From: Megasphaera stantonii | Lineage (GTDB): Bacteria > Bacillota > Negativicutes > Veillonellales > Megasphaeraceae | DNA length: 64,000 nt | Direction: 5' to 3' | NCBI RefSeq assembly: GCF_003367905.1 | Contig: NZ_CP029462.1 | Coordinates: 1,860,001-1,924,000 of the forward strand | In this document: piece after piece, positions 52,711-61,416 of the stretch | How positions within the stretch are numbered: position 1 is the stretch's first letter | How the letters are laid out: the number at the start of each line of letters is the position of its first letter | Translations under genes and position numbers: made by a program | Notes under the pieces: generated by a model | Database searches by the model: none | The model's input: the letters and a program-made list of their open reading frames with translations, nothing else | What the model was told of the DNA's origin: nothing

Positions 52711-53928
52711 GGTAAATTGCAAGTTGAATTTGAACAACCATAATCAGGAAACACACTCACTAGCATAAACTTCATCGAGGAATGCATCAAATAGCTCTGA
52801 CGGCGTATGGTAGCCCAAAACACGCCGTGGGCGCTGGTTCAGCGTATCTGCCATGTTCAGGATATCCTCATCAGAGAACCGCTCCATGGACATGCCCTTT
52901 GGGATGAAATCCCTCAGCAGGCCATTGTGGCGTTCGTTCTGAGCCCGCTCCCATGAGCTGTACGGATGTGTAAAGTATATCTTAGTACCGAGGCTCTCGA
53001 ACTGCGATAAGTTCTCAAACTCTGGACCGTTATCGGCCGTCATCGTCTTAAAGATCTGGCTGAAGTACTCTGCGCCATATCGCTCCTGCAACTGTGCAAG
53101 AGCAGCTTCAACGCCGGCGCAGGTACGTCCAGGAATTCGGATAGCGATGTAGTTGCGCGTAACCTTTTCAACAGCGGTGAAGACTACTGCTTCACGACCT
53201 GCGCGCCGACCAACGACCGTATCCACTTCCCAGTGGCCCATCTCGGTACCATCATCGACGACGGCAGGACGTTCCTCAATGGAGCGGCCCTTCATACGTT
53301 TGTTCTTACGCACCCATTTGCGGCGGCGTTTGTGCTTCAAGACCTGCGGTACCTCGAAGAGTGACAGTGGAAGTTTGTTAGCCCAAAGCATGTTGTAGAG
53401 CGTCTTGGTACAGGGAATCTGTTCCGGAGTAAATAGCTTATTTCGCCTAGCATAGCCAACGCAGGCATCCAGTGACCAGCGTTCCTGGCGGACTCGTTCC
53501 ACCATCCATTGGATAAACAGCTCGCAGTCGTCATGATCGATTTTACAAGGCTTCCTGGAGTTCTTGCGATTCTCTGCATAAGCCTTCTGACCGCGCTTTG
53601 CCATATACTGAGGGGCACGACCGTGCTTGCTTTTCCGATCCGGCGTTCCACGCCGAAGTTCATAGAAAACAGTCGTATGAGCACATCCTACTGCAGCAGC
53701 GATGTTGCGAAGGGAAAGCCCCTGGCGATGCAGGGCCTGAATCATGCCACGTTCCTCCAAAGAAAGATGGCGGCCGGGTGTACGTACGTCCTCAATTGTG
53801 TTAGAATGGATGTGATCCATAGTGATTGCTCCTTTGTTGATGATTTCTCGCAAAACCATTTTAACATGAAGCTTCACTATGGATTTTTGTTTTTTTGATT
53901 ACCTGTTCAAATTCATTTTACAATTAAC
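52711..53928 (-). mobile_element. IS30-family insertion sequence
   Basis: About 1.22 kb with one transposase gene on the reverse strand. Terminal inverted repeats of ~25 bp: left GTAAATTGCAAGTTGAATTT (52712 onward) and right, on the other strand, GTTAATTGTAAAATGAATTT (from 53928), each continuing GAACA; 21 of 25 positions agree. Both ends and the gene are intact. Confidence 0.9.
52744..53820 (-). CDS. IS30-family transposase
   Basis: 358 aa. N-terminal helix-turn-helix (HLSLEERGMIQALHRQGLSLRNIAAAVGCAHTTVFYEL) that binds the element's ends, and a DDE domain: GHWEVDTVVG (first Asp), MTADNGPEF (second Asp) and ERAQNERHNGLLRDFIPKG (Glu), followed by the IS30 pattern NQRPRRVLGYHTPSELF. The ATG at 53820 has AAAGGAG 8 nt upstream; an in-frame ATG 19 codons earlier is less likely. 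No stop or frameshift is seen. Confidence 0.95.
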   Translation of the reverse strand: MDHIHSNTIEDVRTPGRHLSLEERGMIQALHRQGLSLRNIAAAVGCAHTTVFYELRRGTPDRKSKHGRAPQYMAKRGQKAYAENRKNSRKPCKIDHDDCELFIQWMVERVRQERWSLDACVGYARRNKLFTPEQIPCTKTLYNMLWANKLPLSLFEVPQVLKHKRRRKWVRKNKRMKGRSIEERPAVVDDGTEMGHWEVDTVVGRRAGREAVVFTAVEKVTRNYIAIRIPGRTCAGVEAALAQLQERYGAEYFSQIFKTMTADNGPEFENLSQFESLGTKIYFTHPYSSWERAQNERHNGLLRDFIPKGMSMERFSDEDILNMADTLNQRPRRVLGYHTPSELFDAFLDEVYASECVS

Positions 53929-53942
53929 CAAAAAATTCCCAC
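53929..53942 (+). repeat. 14-bp direct repeat right of IS30
   Basis: CAAAAAATTCCCAC, identical to 52697-52710. Confidence 0.8.
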
Positions 53943-53975
53943 AATAACTTTACACTATCTAAAAATACAAAATCA

Positions 53976-54004
53976 TTGACAAGACTTTGCAAACTTGTTA
54001 GAAT
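53976..54004 (+). promoter_or_regulatory. valS promoter
   Basis: TTGACA, 17-bp spacer, TAGAAT, starting 16 bp beyond the end of the mobile-element remnant. Confidence 0.88.
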
Positions 54005-54010
54005 ATTTAT

Positions 54011-54262
54011 CAACACAAAAGCGATGAGCGGAAGAAGCTGCATGGCGCTATGGCAGAGAGGTGCCGGATTGGTGCGAAGGCATTCATAGCGAAGGCGGCG
54101 CGTCACCCGTGAGCCGGCAGGAGGAAAGGCCTGCCCGGATTGCAGCCGTTATTTGCATGATGAAGGGGCTTCGGCCGAGCCGGGGCAATTTAGGTGGTAC
54201 CGCGGAAGATACAGCGTTCTTTCGTCCTAAGAGAGCTTAGGACGAAGGGGCGCTCTTTTTTA
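54011..54262 (+). promoter_or_regulatory. T-box riboswitch controlling valS (Val specifier GTC)
   Basis: A leader of about 250 nt that reads the charging state of tRNA-Val. The stem I apical motif is near ATTGGTGCGAAGGC (54069-54081). The specifier is GTC at 54102-54104 in GCGTCACCCGTGAGC, a valine codon followed by ACC as in other T-boxes. The T-box core AGGTGGTACCGCG is at 54192-54204. Terminator stem TTCGTCCTAAG (54221-54231)/CTTAGGACGAA (54236-54246) with outer extension and T6 ending 54261. Uncharged tRNA-Val would favour the antiterminator and valS expression. Confidence 0.93.
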
Positions 54263-54282
54263 TGGTTACAGGAGGGTTTGCA

Positions 54283-56946
54283 ATGAAGTGGAACAAGGAA
54301 AGCTTAGGAACGTATTCGCCGAACGACATTGAAATGAAATGGTATGATTTCTGGGAACAAAACGGGTATTTTCATCAGGACGCCGATCCGTCGAGAAAGC
54401 CCTTCAGCATCGTCATGCCGCCGCCGAACGTCACGGGGCAGCTGCATATGGGCCATGCCCTGGACAATACACTGCAGGATATTCTCGTCCGGTTTAAGCG
54501 CATGGAAGGCTATAACGTGGCCTGGATTCCGGGGACGGACCATGCCGGCATCGCGACGCAGGTAAAGGTAGAACAGCAGCTGGCTAAAGAAGAAGGCAAG
54601 ACTCGCTACGACATTGGCCGCGAAGAATTTTTGAAACGCGTATGGGCCTGGAAGGAACAGTACGGCAATCGTATTGAACAGCAGGTCCGCCGTTTGGGCT
54701 CGTCGTGCGACTGGAGCCGCAAGCGCTTTACCATGGACGATATCTGCGCCCGCGCCGTCCGCGAAGTATTCGTGTCTCTTTATGAAAAGGGCCTGATTTA
54801 TCAGGGCCAGCGCATTACGAACTGGTGCCCTCACTGCCATACGGCCTTGAGCGATATCGAAGTCGACCATTCGGACGTACAGGGCCATTTGTGGTATGTC
54901 AAATACCCCGTCGTCGGCGAAGACGACTACATCATGATCGCCACGACCCGCCCGGAAACGATCATGGGCGATACGGCCGTCGCCGTAAACCCTGAAGACG
55001 AACGGATGAAGAAGTTTATCGGCAAAAAGGTCGTCATCCCTCTCGTAAACCGCGAAGTCGAAGTCATTGCCGACGACTATGTCGACATCGGATTCGGGAC
55101 AGGCGCCGTAAAGATTACGCCGGCCCACGACCCGAACGACTTTGAAATGGGCCAGCGCCACAACCTGGAATCCATTATGATCATGAACCTCGACGGCACG
55201 ATGAACGCCGAAGCCGGCGCGAAGTACGAAGGCATGACCCGCGAAGACTGCCGCAAGGCCGTCGTCGCCGATTTGGAAGAGTTGGGCCTGCTGGATCACG
55301 TCGAAGAATTGAATCACGCCGTCGGCCACTGCTCGCGCTGCAAGACGACGGTTGAACCGTTCTCGACGAAGCAGTGGTTCGTCAAGATGAAGCCCCTCAC
55401 GACGGCTGCCTTGAAAGCCGTTGCCGATAAGGAAACGCAGTTTGTGCCGGACCGCTTCGTCAAGACCTACAATCACTGGCTGGAAGACGTTCACGACTGG
55501 TGCATTTCCCGTCAGCTCTGGTGGGGCCATCAGATTCCGGCCTGGTACTGCGACGACTGCGGTGAAACGTCGGTCAGCCGCACGGACTTGACGGAATGCC
55601 CGCACTGCCACAGCAAGCACATCCATCAGGATCCGGACGTCCTCGATACGTGGTTCAGCTCGGCCCTGTGGCCCTTCTCGACGATGGGCTGGCCCGACAC
55701 GACGGAAGATATTAAGCAGTTCTTCCCGACGAGCGTCCTCGTCACGGGCTACGACATCATCTTCTTCTGGGTCGCCCGCATGATGTTTACGACGTGCGAA
55801 TTCATGAAGGACGTCCCCTTCCGCCACGTATTTATCCATGGCCTCGTCCGCGACAGCCAGGGCCGCAAGATGAGCAAGTCCCTGGGCAACGGCATCGATC
55901 CCTTGGGCGTATGCGAAGAATACGGCGCCGACGCCTTGCGCTTTACTCTCGTGACAGGCAACACGCCGGGCAACGACATGCGGTTCTACATGGAACGGGT
56001 CGAAGCAAACCGCAACTTTGCCAATAAGATTTGGAACGCTTCCAAGTTCGTCATCATGAACTTGACGGATTACGACGAAACCTTTGTGCCCGAAGAATCG
56101 GATTTGACCCTGGCCGACCGCTGGATTTTGACCTCCTTCAACGACACGGTCCGCAAGGTGACGGCTGATTTCGACAACTTCGAATTGGGCGACGCTGCCG
56201 ACGCCGTATACAACTTCATTTGGAACTCCTACTGCGACTGGTACATCGAGTTGGCGAAACAGCGCCTGTATAAATCCGAAGATGAACGGAGCAAGCGGAC
56301 TGTACAGTACGTCCTCGTATACGTCCTGACGCATACGCTGGAAATGCTCCATCCCTTCATGCCCTTCGTTACGGAGCACCTGTGGCAGCACCTGCCTCAC
56401 GAAGGGGAAAGCCTCATCGTAGCGCCGTGGCCCCAGGCGCAGTCTCACTGGGATTTCGCCGCCGACGCCGCGACGATGAATACGCTCATGGAAGCTATCA
56501 AGGGTATCCGCAACATGCGCGCCGAATCGAACGTGCCTATGGGCAAGAAGGCTCCGGTCATCATGGCTCCTGCGACGGACGATATGGCTAAGACGTTGAA
56601 GACCTACGAATCGTACTTCCATACGCTGGCCTTCGCCGACCACGTAACCTTGCTGGCTCCGGGCGAAGCGAAGCCGGAAAACGCCGTCGTAACGGTCGTG
56701 CCGGGCATCGAAGTATACCTCCAGCTCAAGGATTTGATCGACGTCGAAAAAGAAACGGCCCGCGTCCATAAGGAACAGGAAAAGATGGGTAAAGAAATCG
56801 AACGCCTCAACAAAAAGCTGTCCAACCAGGGCTTCTTAGCCAAGGCGCCGGCAGACGTCGTAGAAAAGGAAAAGGCCAAGTTAGCCGATTATACGGAAAA
56901 GATGGCCGCTCTCACGAAGCGTCTGGAAGATTTGGCAAAACTCTAA
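54283..56946 (+). CDS. valS: Valyl-tRNA synthetase
   Basis: 887 aa class I synthetase with editing domain. HIGH motif PPPNVTGQLHMGHALDN near residue 45 and KMSKS motif GRKMSKSLGNGIDP near residue 525; editing (CP1) domain around residues 190-350 with TTRPETIMGDTAVAV; the C-terminal coiled-coil tRNA arm (about 820-887) is rich in Lys and Glu. ATG 54283 has GGAGG 7 nt upstream; the ATG at 54262 is part of the terminator end. Regulated by the T-box leader. folC follows after 13 bp. Confidence 0.98.
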   Translation: MKWNKESLGTYSPNDIEMKWYDFWEQNGYFHQDADPSRKPFSIVMPPPNVTGQLHMGHALDNTLQDILVRFKRMEGYNVAWIPGTDHAGIATQVKVEQQLAKEEGKTRYDIGREEFLKRVWAWKEQYGNRIEQQVRRLGSSCDWSRKRFTMDDICARAVREVFVSLYEKGLIYQGQRITNWCPHCHTALSDIEVDHSDVQGHLWYVKYPVVGEDDYIMIATTRPETIMGDTAVAVNPEDERMKKFIGKKVVIPLVNREVEVIADDYVDIGFGTGAVKITPAHDPNDFEMGQRHNLESIMIMNLDGTMNAEAGAKYEGMTREDCRKAVVADLEELGLLDHVEELNHAVGHCSRCKTTVEPFSTKQWFVKMKPLTTAALKAVADKETQFVPDRFVKTYNHWLEDVHDWCISRQLWWGHQIPAWYCDDCGETSVSRTDLTECPHCHSKHIHQDPDVLDTWFSSALWPFSTMGWPDTTEDIKQFFPTSVLVTGYDIIFFWVARMMFTTCEFMKDVPFRHVFIHGLVRDSQGRKMSKSLGNGIDPLGVCEEYGADALRFTLVTGNTPGNDMRFYMERVEANRNFANKIWNASKFVIMNLTDYDETFVPEESDLTLADRWILTSFNDTVRKVTADFDNFELGDAADAVYNFIWNSYCDWYIELAKQRLYKSEDERSKRTVQYVLVYVLTHTLEMLHPFMPFVTEHLWQHLPHEGESLIVAPWPQAQSHWDFAADAATMNTLMEAIKGIRNMRAESNVPMGKKAPVIMAPATDDMAKTLKTYESYFHTLAFADHVTLLAPGEAKPENAVVTVVPGIEVYLQLKDLIDVEKETARVHKEQEKMGKEIERLNKKLSNQGFLAKAPADVVEKEKAKLADYTEKMAALTKRLEDLAKL

Positions 56947-56959
56947 AAGAAGGCATAGT

Positions 56960-58264
56960 ATGACCTACGAAGAAGCGATATATTATTTGGAACATGCCAG
57001 CCAATTCGGCATCCAAATGGGGCTCGGGCGCATTCGGGAACTCCTGAAGCGCCTGGACAATCCCCAGATGAAATATAAGACCGTCCATGTGACGGGGACG
57101 AATGGCAAGGGTTCCGTTACGGCTATGATCGCCAGCGCCCTGTGCTGTGCCGGCATCCGGACGGGCCGGTACACGTCGCCCCATCTGGAAGACTATACGG
57201 AGCGAATCCACGTCGACGGGGAAGACATCAGCCGGGCAGACTTCGCCGAAGCCGTAGCCGTCGTGTCTCAGGCCGTGGAAGCTATGGTAGCCGACGGCGT
57301 GGAGCGGCCGACGGAATTTGAAATGATTACGGCGGCGGCGTTCTGGCACTTTGCTAAGGCCGGCGTGGAATACGCCGTCGTCGAGGTGGGCTTAGGCGGT
57401 CTTCTCGATTCGACGAACGTCGTCGTGCCGGAAGTGTCGGTCATTACCAACGTGGCAATGGACCACATGAAGTACTGCGGCAATACGATAGAAGAAATCG
57501 CCGTCCAGAAGGCCGGCACCATCAAGGAAGGCGTGCCCGTCGTGACGACGGCGGAAGAACCGGCCTTGTCGGTCATCGCCCGCAAGGCCTATGAAATGAA
57601 GAGCCGCCTCTACGCTCTGGACCGCAGCTTCGACGTCGTAGGCAACGCCGGGCCGGCCGATCCGTCCGTCGGTCAGATGGTGACGGTGAGAGAGCGGTAC
57701 GGCCGCGATATTACGGCGACGATTCCCCTCGTGGGCAAGCACCAGCGCGTTAACTGCGCCGCCGCCGTCATGGCCCTGCTGCTCATTGCCAGCCATGAAA
57801 AGCGGCTGACCCGCACGGCTTTGGAACAAGGCCTGTCGCAGGTACAATGGCCGGGACGGTTTCAGGTGCTGCGCTGCGGCGGCGTGGACGTCGTCATCGA
57901 CGGAGCCCACAACCCGGCCGGCATAGATACGTTCTGCAAAACCTACGACGATGTCTTCGGCACGCGGAAGAGAGTATTTCTCTTTTCCGTGCTGGCCGAT
58001 AAGGACTACACCCACATGGTGCAGGAATTGTTCCATGAAGACGATTACGTCGTCTGTGCGCCGGCTCCGACGCCGCGGACGGCGGACCCGCGGCAGATGG
58101 CGGCTATGCTGCCGTGCCGCGCCGACTGGGCGGACTCTCTGGACGCCGGGCTGGACAAGGCCTTTGCCTCCGTGAAGGACGGAGAGGTCCTGTGCATCGT
58201 CGGTTCCCTGTATATCCAGGGCGACGTGCGGCGGTATTTGCGGAAGCATTACCGGCAGGAATAA
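56960..58264 (+). CDS. folC: Folylpolyglutamate synthase / dihydrofolate synthase
   Basis: 434 aa Mur-ligase-like enzyme adding glutamate to folates. ATP loop VTGTNGKGSVTAMI near residue 45, folate-proximal YTSPHLEDYTERI, VVEVGLGGLLDSTNV, the carbamylated-lysine region EIAVQKAGTIKEGVPVV and the C-terminal domain start VDVVIDGAHNPAGI. Downstream of valS as in many Firmicutes. Confidence 0.95.
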   Translation: MTYEEAIYYLEHASQFGIQMGLGRIRELLKRLDNPQMKYKTVHVTGTNGKGSVTAMIASALCCAGIRTGRYTSPHLEDYTERIHVDGEDISRADFAEAVAVVSQAVEAMVADGVERPTEFEMITAAAFWHFAKAGVEYAVVEVGLGGLLDSTNVVVPEVSVITNVAMDHMKYCGNTIEEIAVQKAGTIKEGVPVVTTAEEPALSVIARKAYEMKSRLYALDRSFDVVGNAGPADPSVGQMVTVRERYGRDITATIPLVGKHQRVNCAAAVMALLLIASHEKRLTRTALEQGLSQVQWPGRFQVLRCGGVDVVIDGAHNPAGIDTFCKTYDDVFGTRKRVFLFSVLADKDYTHMVQELFHEDDYVVCAPAPTPRTADPRQMAAMLPCRADWADSLDAGLDKAFASVKDGEVLCIVGSLYIQGDVRRYLRKHYRQE

Positions 58265-58348
58265 GGGGAGGATTTTGTCCGGCCCAGCCGGAGCGCTCTA
58301 GACCCCTTGTGTTATTTTTAGTATAATACAAGGCAAAGGAGCGATATC

Positions 58349-59629
58349 ATGAACCCCGTGATGAATCAATATAAGATGAGCAGTCCCGCAGAACGGGCAC
58401 GCCTCCGCGTGGTGTATGCCCTTCTGGGGACTGTCTTTTTTATGCCGGTCAATCTCATCGCCATGGAGATATGCCTGGCCCTGGCCGTCGTCTTTGCCGC
58501 CTTCTGCGGCTGGAAATACGGATTCGGCCCGGCGCCGTCCATTCCCTTGCTCGTGCCGGCGGCAGGCTTTTGTTTTGCGGCCCTGCTGTCCCTCGTCGGC
58601 TCGCCTCACGGGCTGATGGGATTTGCCTTTTATTGCTTTACCATCGTGCAATACGCCTTGTTGTATATGCTGGTCATCTTCTTCGTACGCGGCCAGGCCG
58701 AGCGCCATCTGCTGCTGACGGGGCTGTTCGTCAGCGCCGCAGTGGTCTGCCTGTACGGCTTGTACCAGTACGCCCACATGCTGACGCTGGGAGAGGCGGC
58801 GTGGGTCGATAACTCGGCTTTTCCCCTCCTGCAGCGCCGCATGTATTCGACGCTGTACAATCCCAACTTGCTGTCGGCCTTTCTCCTCATGGTCATGGGG
58901 GCTGCGGCTTCGATGACGATCTGCACCGGCCATCGGTCGCACCGCTGGCTGTACGTCGGCTTATTTGCCGCCTTGTCCCTGTGCCTGATCCTGACGTATT
59001 CCCGCGGCGCATGGCTCAGCGCGGCGGCGCTGGTGCTGTTCTTCGGCTTTGTCTGGGATAAGCGGCTGTGGGCCCTGTTTCTCCTCGTGCCGCCGGTACT
59101 GCTGTTTTACCGCGGCGGCGTAACGAACCGGCTTATGTCGATTTTTTCGTACAGCGAAGCCGATACGTCTGTATCCATGCGCCTGGACATGTGGAACGGC
59201 GCTCTGGAAATGCTGGGAGACCATCCCGTCCTGGGCATCGGCTGGGGAGCTTTTAAGTATATGTATCCCGTGTACAACGAGTTTATTCAGCAGGCCGGCA
59301 TTACGATTTATCACGCTCACAATATGTTTTTCAACATTGCGGCGGAGACGGGGCTGGCAGGATTTTTCTTCTTCCTGTGGTTTTTCCTGGGCTGCGGGTG
59401 GTACGGACTGAAGGTTTTGCGGCGCGGCGGTTTGTCCCATTTCGACCGGGCCGCGGCCATGACGATGAGCGCCGCCGTCATATCGCAGGCCGTATGCGGG
59501 TTAGGAGATTATGATTTATTTAGTACCCAAATTTCACTTACTTTTTGGCTGCTATGCGGCATATTTTCTAATATGTTCATTGATATTCAAAAAAATAAGA
59601 AAAAAAGTTTGCGAAATAATTCACAATGA
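58349..59629 (+). CDS. O-antigen ligase/polymerase-like membrane protein
   Basis: 426 aa with about ten to twelve membrane helices. The Wzy_C-type periplasmic loop is recognised around VSMRLDMWNGALEMLGDHPVLGIGWGAFK near residue 275, with YHAHNMFFNIAAETGLAGFF further on. Proteins of this superfamily join O-antigen to lipid A-core or polymerise surface glycans; ligase and polymerase cannot be separated here. AAAGGAG lies 8 nt upstream of ATG 58349 and a TATAAT box at 58322-58327. The last codons contain the Rex operator of the next gene. Confidence 0.87.
   Translation: MNPVMNQYKMSSPAERARLRVVYALLGTVFFMPVNLIAMEICLALAVVFAAFCGWKYGFGPAPSIPLLVPAAGFCFAALLSLVGSPHGLMGFAFYCFTIVQYALLYMLVIFFVRGQAERHLLLTGLFVSAAVVCLYGLYQYAHMLTLGEAAWVDNSAFPLLQRRMYSTLYNPNLLSAFLLMVMGAAASMTICTGHRSHRWLYVGLFAALSLCLILTYSRGAWLSAAALVLFFGFVWDKRLWALFLLVPPVLLFYRGGVTNRLMSIFSYSEADTSVSMRLDMWNGALEMLGDHPVLGIGWGAFKYMYPVYNEFIQQAGITIYHAHNMFFNIAAETGLAGFFFFLWFFLGCGWYGLKVLRRGGLSHFDRAAAMTMSAAVISQAVCGLGDYDLFSTQISLTFWLLCGIFSNMFIDIQKNKKKSLRNNSQ
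59609..59626 (+). promoter_or_regulatory. Rex operator (autoregulatory)
   Basis: TTGCGAA-ATAA-TTCACAA differs at one base from the Rex consensus TTGTGAA-N4-TTCACAA. It lies inside the last codons of the upstream coding sequence and contains the -35 hexamer of the rex promoter. Confidence 0.8.
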
Positions 59630-59637
59630 TATATAAT
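59609..59637 (+). promoter_or_regulatory. rex promoter
   Basis: TTGCGA, 17-bp spacer, TATAAT. The -35 is the left half of the Rex operator, so Rex binding should block it. Confidence 0.78.
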
Positions 59638-59716
59638 ATTCGTATGGGTGTTATAAAGAATTATAATGGCGTGTTATAGCTGAAAAGAATAGATTGAATT
59701 TTGGGAGGATTTTTCT

Positions 59717-60355
59717 ATGAGACAAAAAAAGGCTATATCAGATGCCGTCATCGAAAGATTGCCCTTGTATTACAGAGATTTATTGTTATTGCAAGATGCA
59801 GGGATTGATATTATATCGTCCGAGAAATTAGGTGAACGGCTGGGCATTACGCCGGAACAGATCCGCAAGGATTTGACGTGTTTCGGCGCGTTTGGAAAGA
59901 AAGGCGTAGGGTATTACGTCAGCGAGCTGTGTCAGCAGATCGTGGAAATCATCGGGCTGCAGCAGCATTGGAAAATCGGCATTGCCGGCATCGGCCATCT
60001 GGGCTGGGCCTTGGCTAACTATAAGACCTTCGGACGCCTGGGATTCCGTACGGCCGGCCTGTTCGACGTCGACCACCGGATTATCGGACAGAACGTCGGA
60101 GGCGTCGTCGTCACGCCTATTGCCGACATGAAGGACGTCATCCGGAAGGAAGGCATTCAAATCGGCATCATTACGACGCCTGCCGCCGTCGCGCAGCAGG
60201 TGGCGGACCAAATGGTGGAAGCGGGCATTCAGGGGATTTTTTCCTTCGCGCCCCTGCGCCTCACCGTGCCGGACAATATCTTCGTATTCCGCGAAGACCT
60301 GTCCATCGGCCTGAGCCGCATTTCCTATTATTTGACCAATAAAAAAGAAGACTGA
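59717..60355 (+). CDS. rex: Redox-sensing transcriptional repressor Rex
   Basis: 212 aa. DNA-binding repressor released when NADH rises; governs fermentation and respiration genes. N-terminal winged helix (residues ~5-80; GITPEQIRKDLTCFGAFGKKGVGYYV is the recognition region) and Rossmann domain with IGIAGIGHLGWALANY (GxGxxG) and the C-terminal swapped helix (EDLSIGLSRISYYL). GGGAGGA ribosome site. An autoregulatory Rex site lies upstream. It is convergent with the transglycosylase gene. Confidence 0.97.
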   Translation: MRQKKAISDAVIERLPLYYRDLLLLQDAGIDIISSEKLGERLGITPEQIRKDLTCFGAFGKKGVGYYVSELCQQIVEIIGLQQHWKIGIAGIGHLGWALANYKTFGRLGFRTAGLFDVDHRIIGQNVGGVVVTPIADMKDVIRKEGIQIGIITTPAAVAQQVADQMVEAGIQGIFSFAPLRLTVPDNIFVFREDLSIGLSRISYYLTNKKED

Positions 60356-60375
60356 CCGTCCTGCGGGAACGTAAG

Positions 60376-60406
60376 AGAGCCCGGCGCCGATGCGCCAGGC
60401 TCTTTT
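60376..60406 (+). terminator. Bidirectional terminator between rex and mtgA-like gene
   Basis: AGAGCCCGGCGC (60376-60387) pairs with GCGCCAGGCTCT (60392-60403) with one C-A mismatch, loop CGAT, TTTT after; on the other strand the gene's RNA meets the same stem. Confidence 0.75.
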
Positions 60407-60415
60407 GATGTTGGA

Positions 60416-61222
60416 TTAATTTGTTTCGCTGCCGTCTCCGCTGAGTCCCAGGTCGTCGCGATAGGCCTGCGTGGCCTGGCTGGCAGAGATATAGCCTTGC
60501 TCGGCCATGAGAGCCAGGACGACTTGCTGCCGCTTGCGGGCGGCGTCGTAGTGTTCCAGGGGATTATAATAGGTCGGAGCCTGCAGCAGTCCGGCCAGCA
60601 TAGACGACTGGGACAGGCGCAGCTCGTCGGGGCCGATGCCGTAATAGGTACGGCACGCTTCGTAGAGGCCCGTGGCGTTGGCGCCAAAATAAGCCGTATT
60701 CAGATAAATTTCCAATATGTCGTCCTTGCTGTAGTAGTGCTCCAGCAGAAAGGCCAGTATGACTTCCTGCACCTTGCGGCTCAGCGTTCGTTCGTGGGAC
60801 AGGAATACGTTTTTGACGACCTGCTGGCTGATGGTGCTGCCGCCTTCTACGGTTTCGCCGGAATAGAGGTTGACTGCGGCGGCGCGGATGATGCCGATAG
60901 GGTCGATGGCCCCGTGGCTGTAAAACCGCCGGTCCTCCGTGGCGATGACGGCCTGGCGCAGGGACTGCGGTACGATGTTGATGGACACGTACATGGGAAT
61001 ACGGGCCATCTTGGCATCCATGGCCTCTTCAAAGTGGAGATAGACGTAAGCCTTTTCTTCCAGCGGTTTCAGCGGCGTCAGCCAGGACGATATAAATGCT
61101 GCCGGCGCGGAACGTTCCGTGCGGCCTCCCGTATCCGGGCCGGAAATGAAGTCGGCAATCAGATTCCAGGAGCTGCAGGCGGCGAAGGCCAGCAAAAAGA
61201 CGAGCAGTAATTTTTTCTTCAT
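60416..61222 (-). CDS. mtgA: Monofunctional peptidoglycan glycosyltransferase (GT51)
   Basis: 268 aa. Polymerises lipid II into glycan strands on the periplasmic side. GT51 motifs in order: VIATEDRRFYSHGAIDPIGI (catalytic Glu, near residue 95), VEGGSTISQQVVKNVFLS, RTLSRKVQEVILAFLLE, and DDILEIYLNTAYFGANATG (second Glu). A single N-terminal hydrophobic segment (LLLVFLLAFAAC) could be an anchor or a weak lipobox. No transpeptidase domain. On the opposite strand from its neighbours. Confidence 0.92.
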   Translation of the reverse strand: MKKKLLLVFLLAFAACSSWNLIADFISGPDTGGRTERSAPAAFISSWLTPLKPLEEKAYVYLHFEEAMDAKMARIPMYVSINIVPQSLRQAVIATEDRRFYSHGAIDPIGIIRAAAVNLYSGETVEGGSTISQQVVKNVFLSHERTLSRKVQEVILAFLLEHYYSKDDILEIYLNTAYFGANATGLYEACRTYYGIGPDELRLSQSSMLAGLLQAPTYYNPLEHYDAARKRQQVVLALMAEQGYISASQATQAYRDDLGLSGDGSETN

Positions 61223-61333
61223 AATACCTCCATGATTCCTTATTATACCATAAGTCGGGCCGGACGAGGCAATACGGAGGCAGAAATGTGGGGCAGCGAG
61301 GGCGGATCGGCGCGATTTCTGCGGCTGCGAGTA

Positions 61334-61363
61334 TTGGCAAGTCCCCTGTAAATAATGTATAAT
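61334..61363 (+). promoter_or_regulatory. lpxC promoter
   Basis: TTGGCA, 18-bp spacer, TATAAT, ending 53 bp before the lpxC start. Confidence 0.75.
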
Positions 61364-61416
61364 AATTTAGTATGGGAAACTATGTTATTTCTAACAAGAG
61401 AAAGGAGGGCATATTT

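Larger units (their letters stand above)
52541..53959 (+). mobile_element. ISLre2-derived deleted element (MITE-like) split by IS30
   Basis: The left 51 bp (52544-52594) match the left end of the intact ISLre2 copy (6738-6789) with only about five differences. The right end (53938-53959, CCCACAATAACTTTACACTATC read in pieces) matches 8283-8304 with three differences. Between them the transposase is missing; without the IS30 insert about 190 bp remain. The flanks TAAAAATGT (52532-52540) and TAAAAATAC (53960-53968) look like a slightly decayed 9-bp target duplication. Confidence 0.8.

Noticed and set aside
54304-56769. 821-codon frame opposite valS
   Set aside because: Shadow of valS codon usage; valS has motifs, a start and regulation, this has none.
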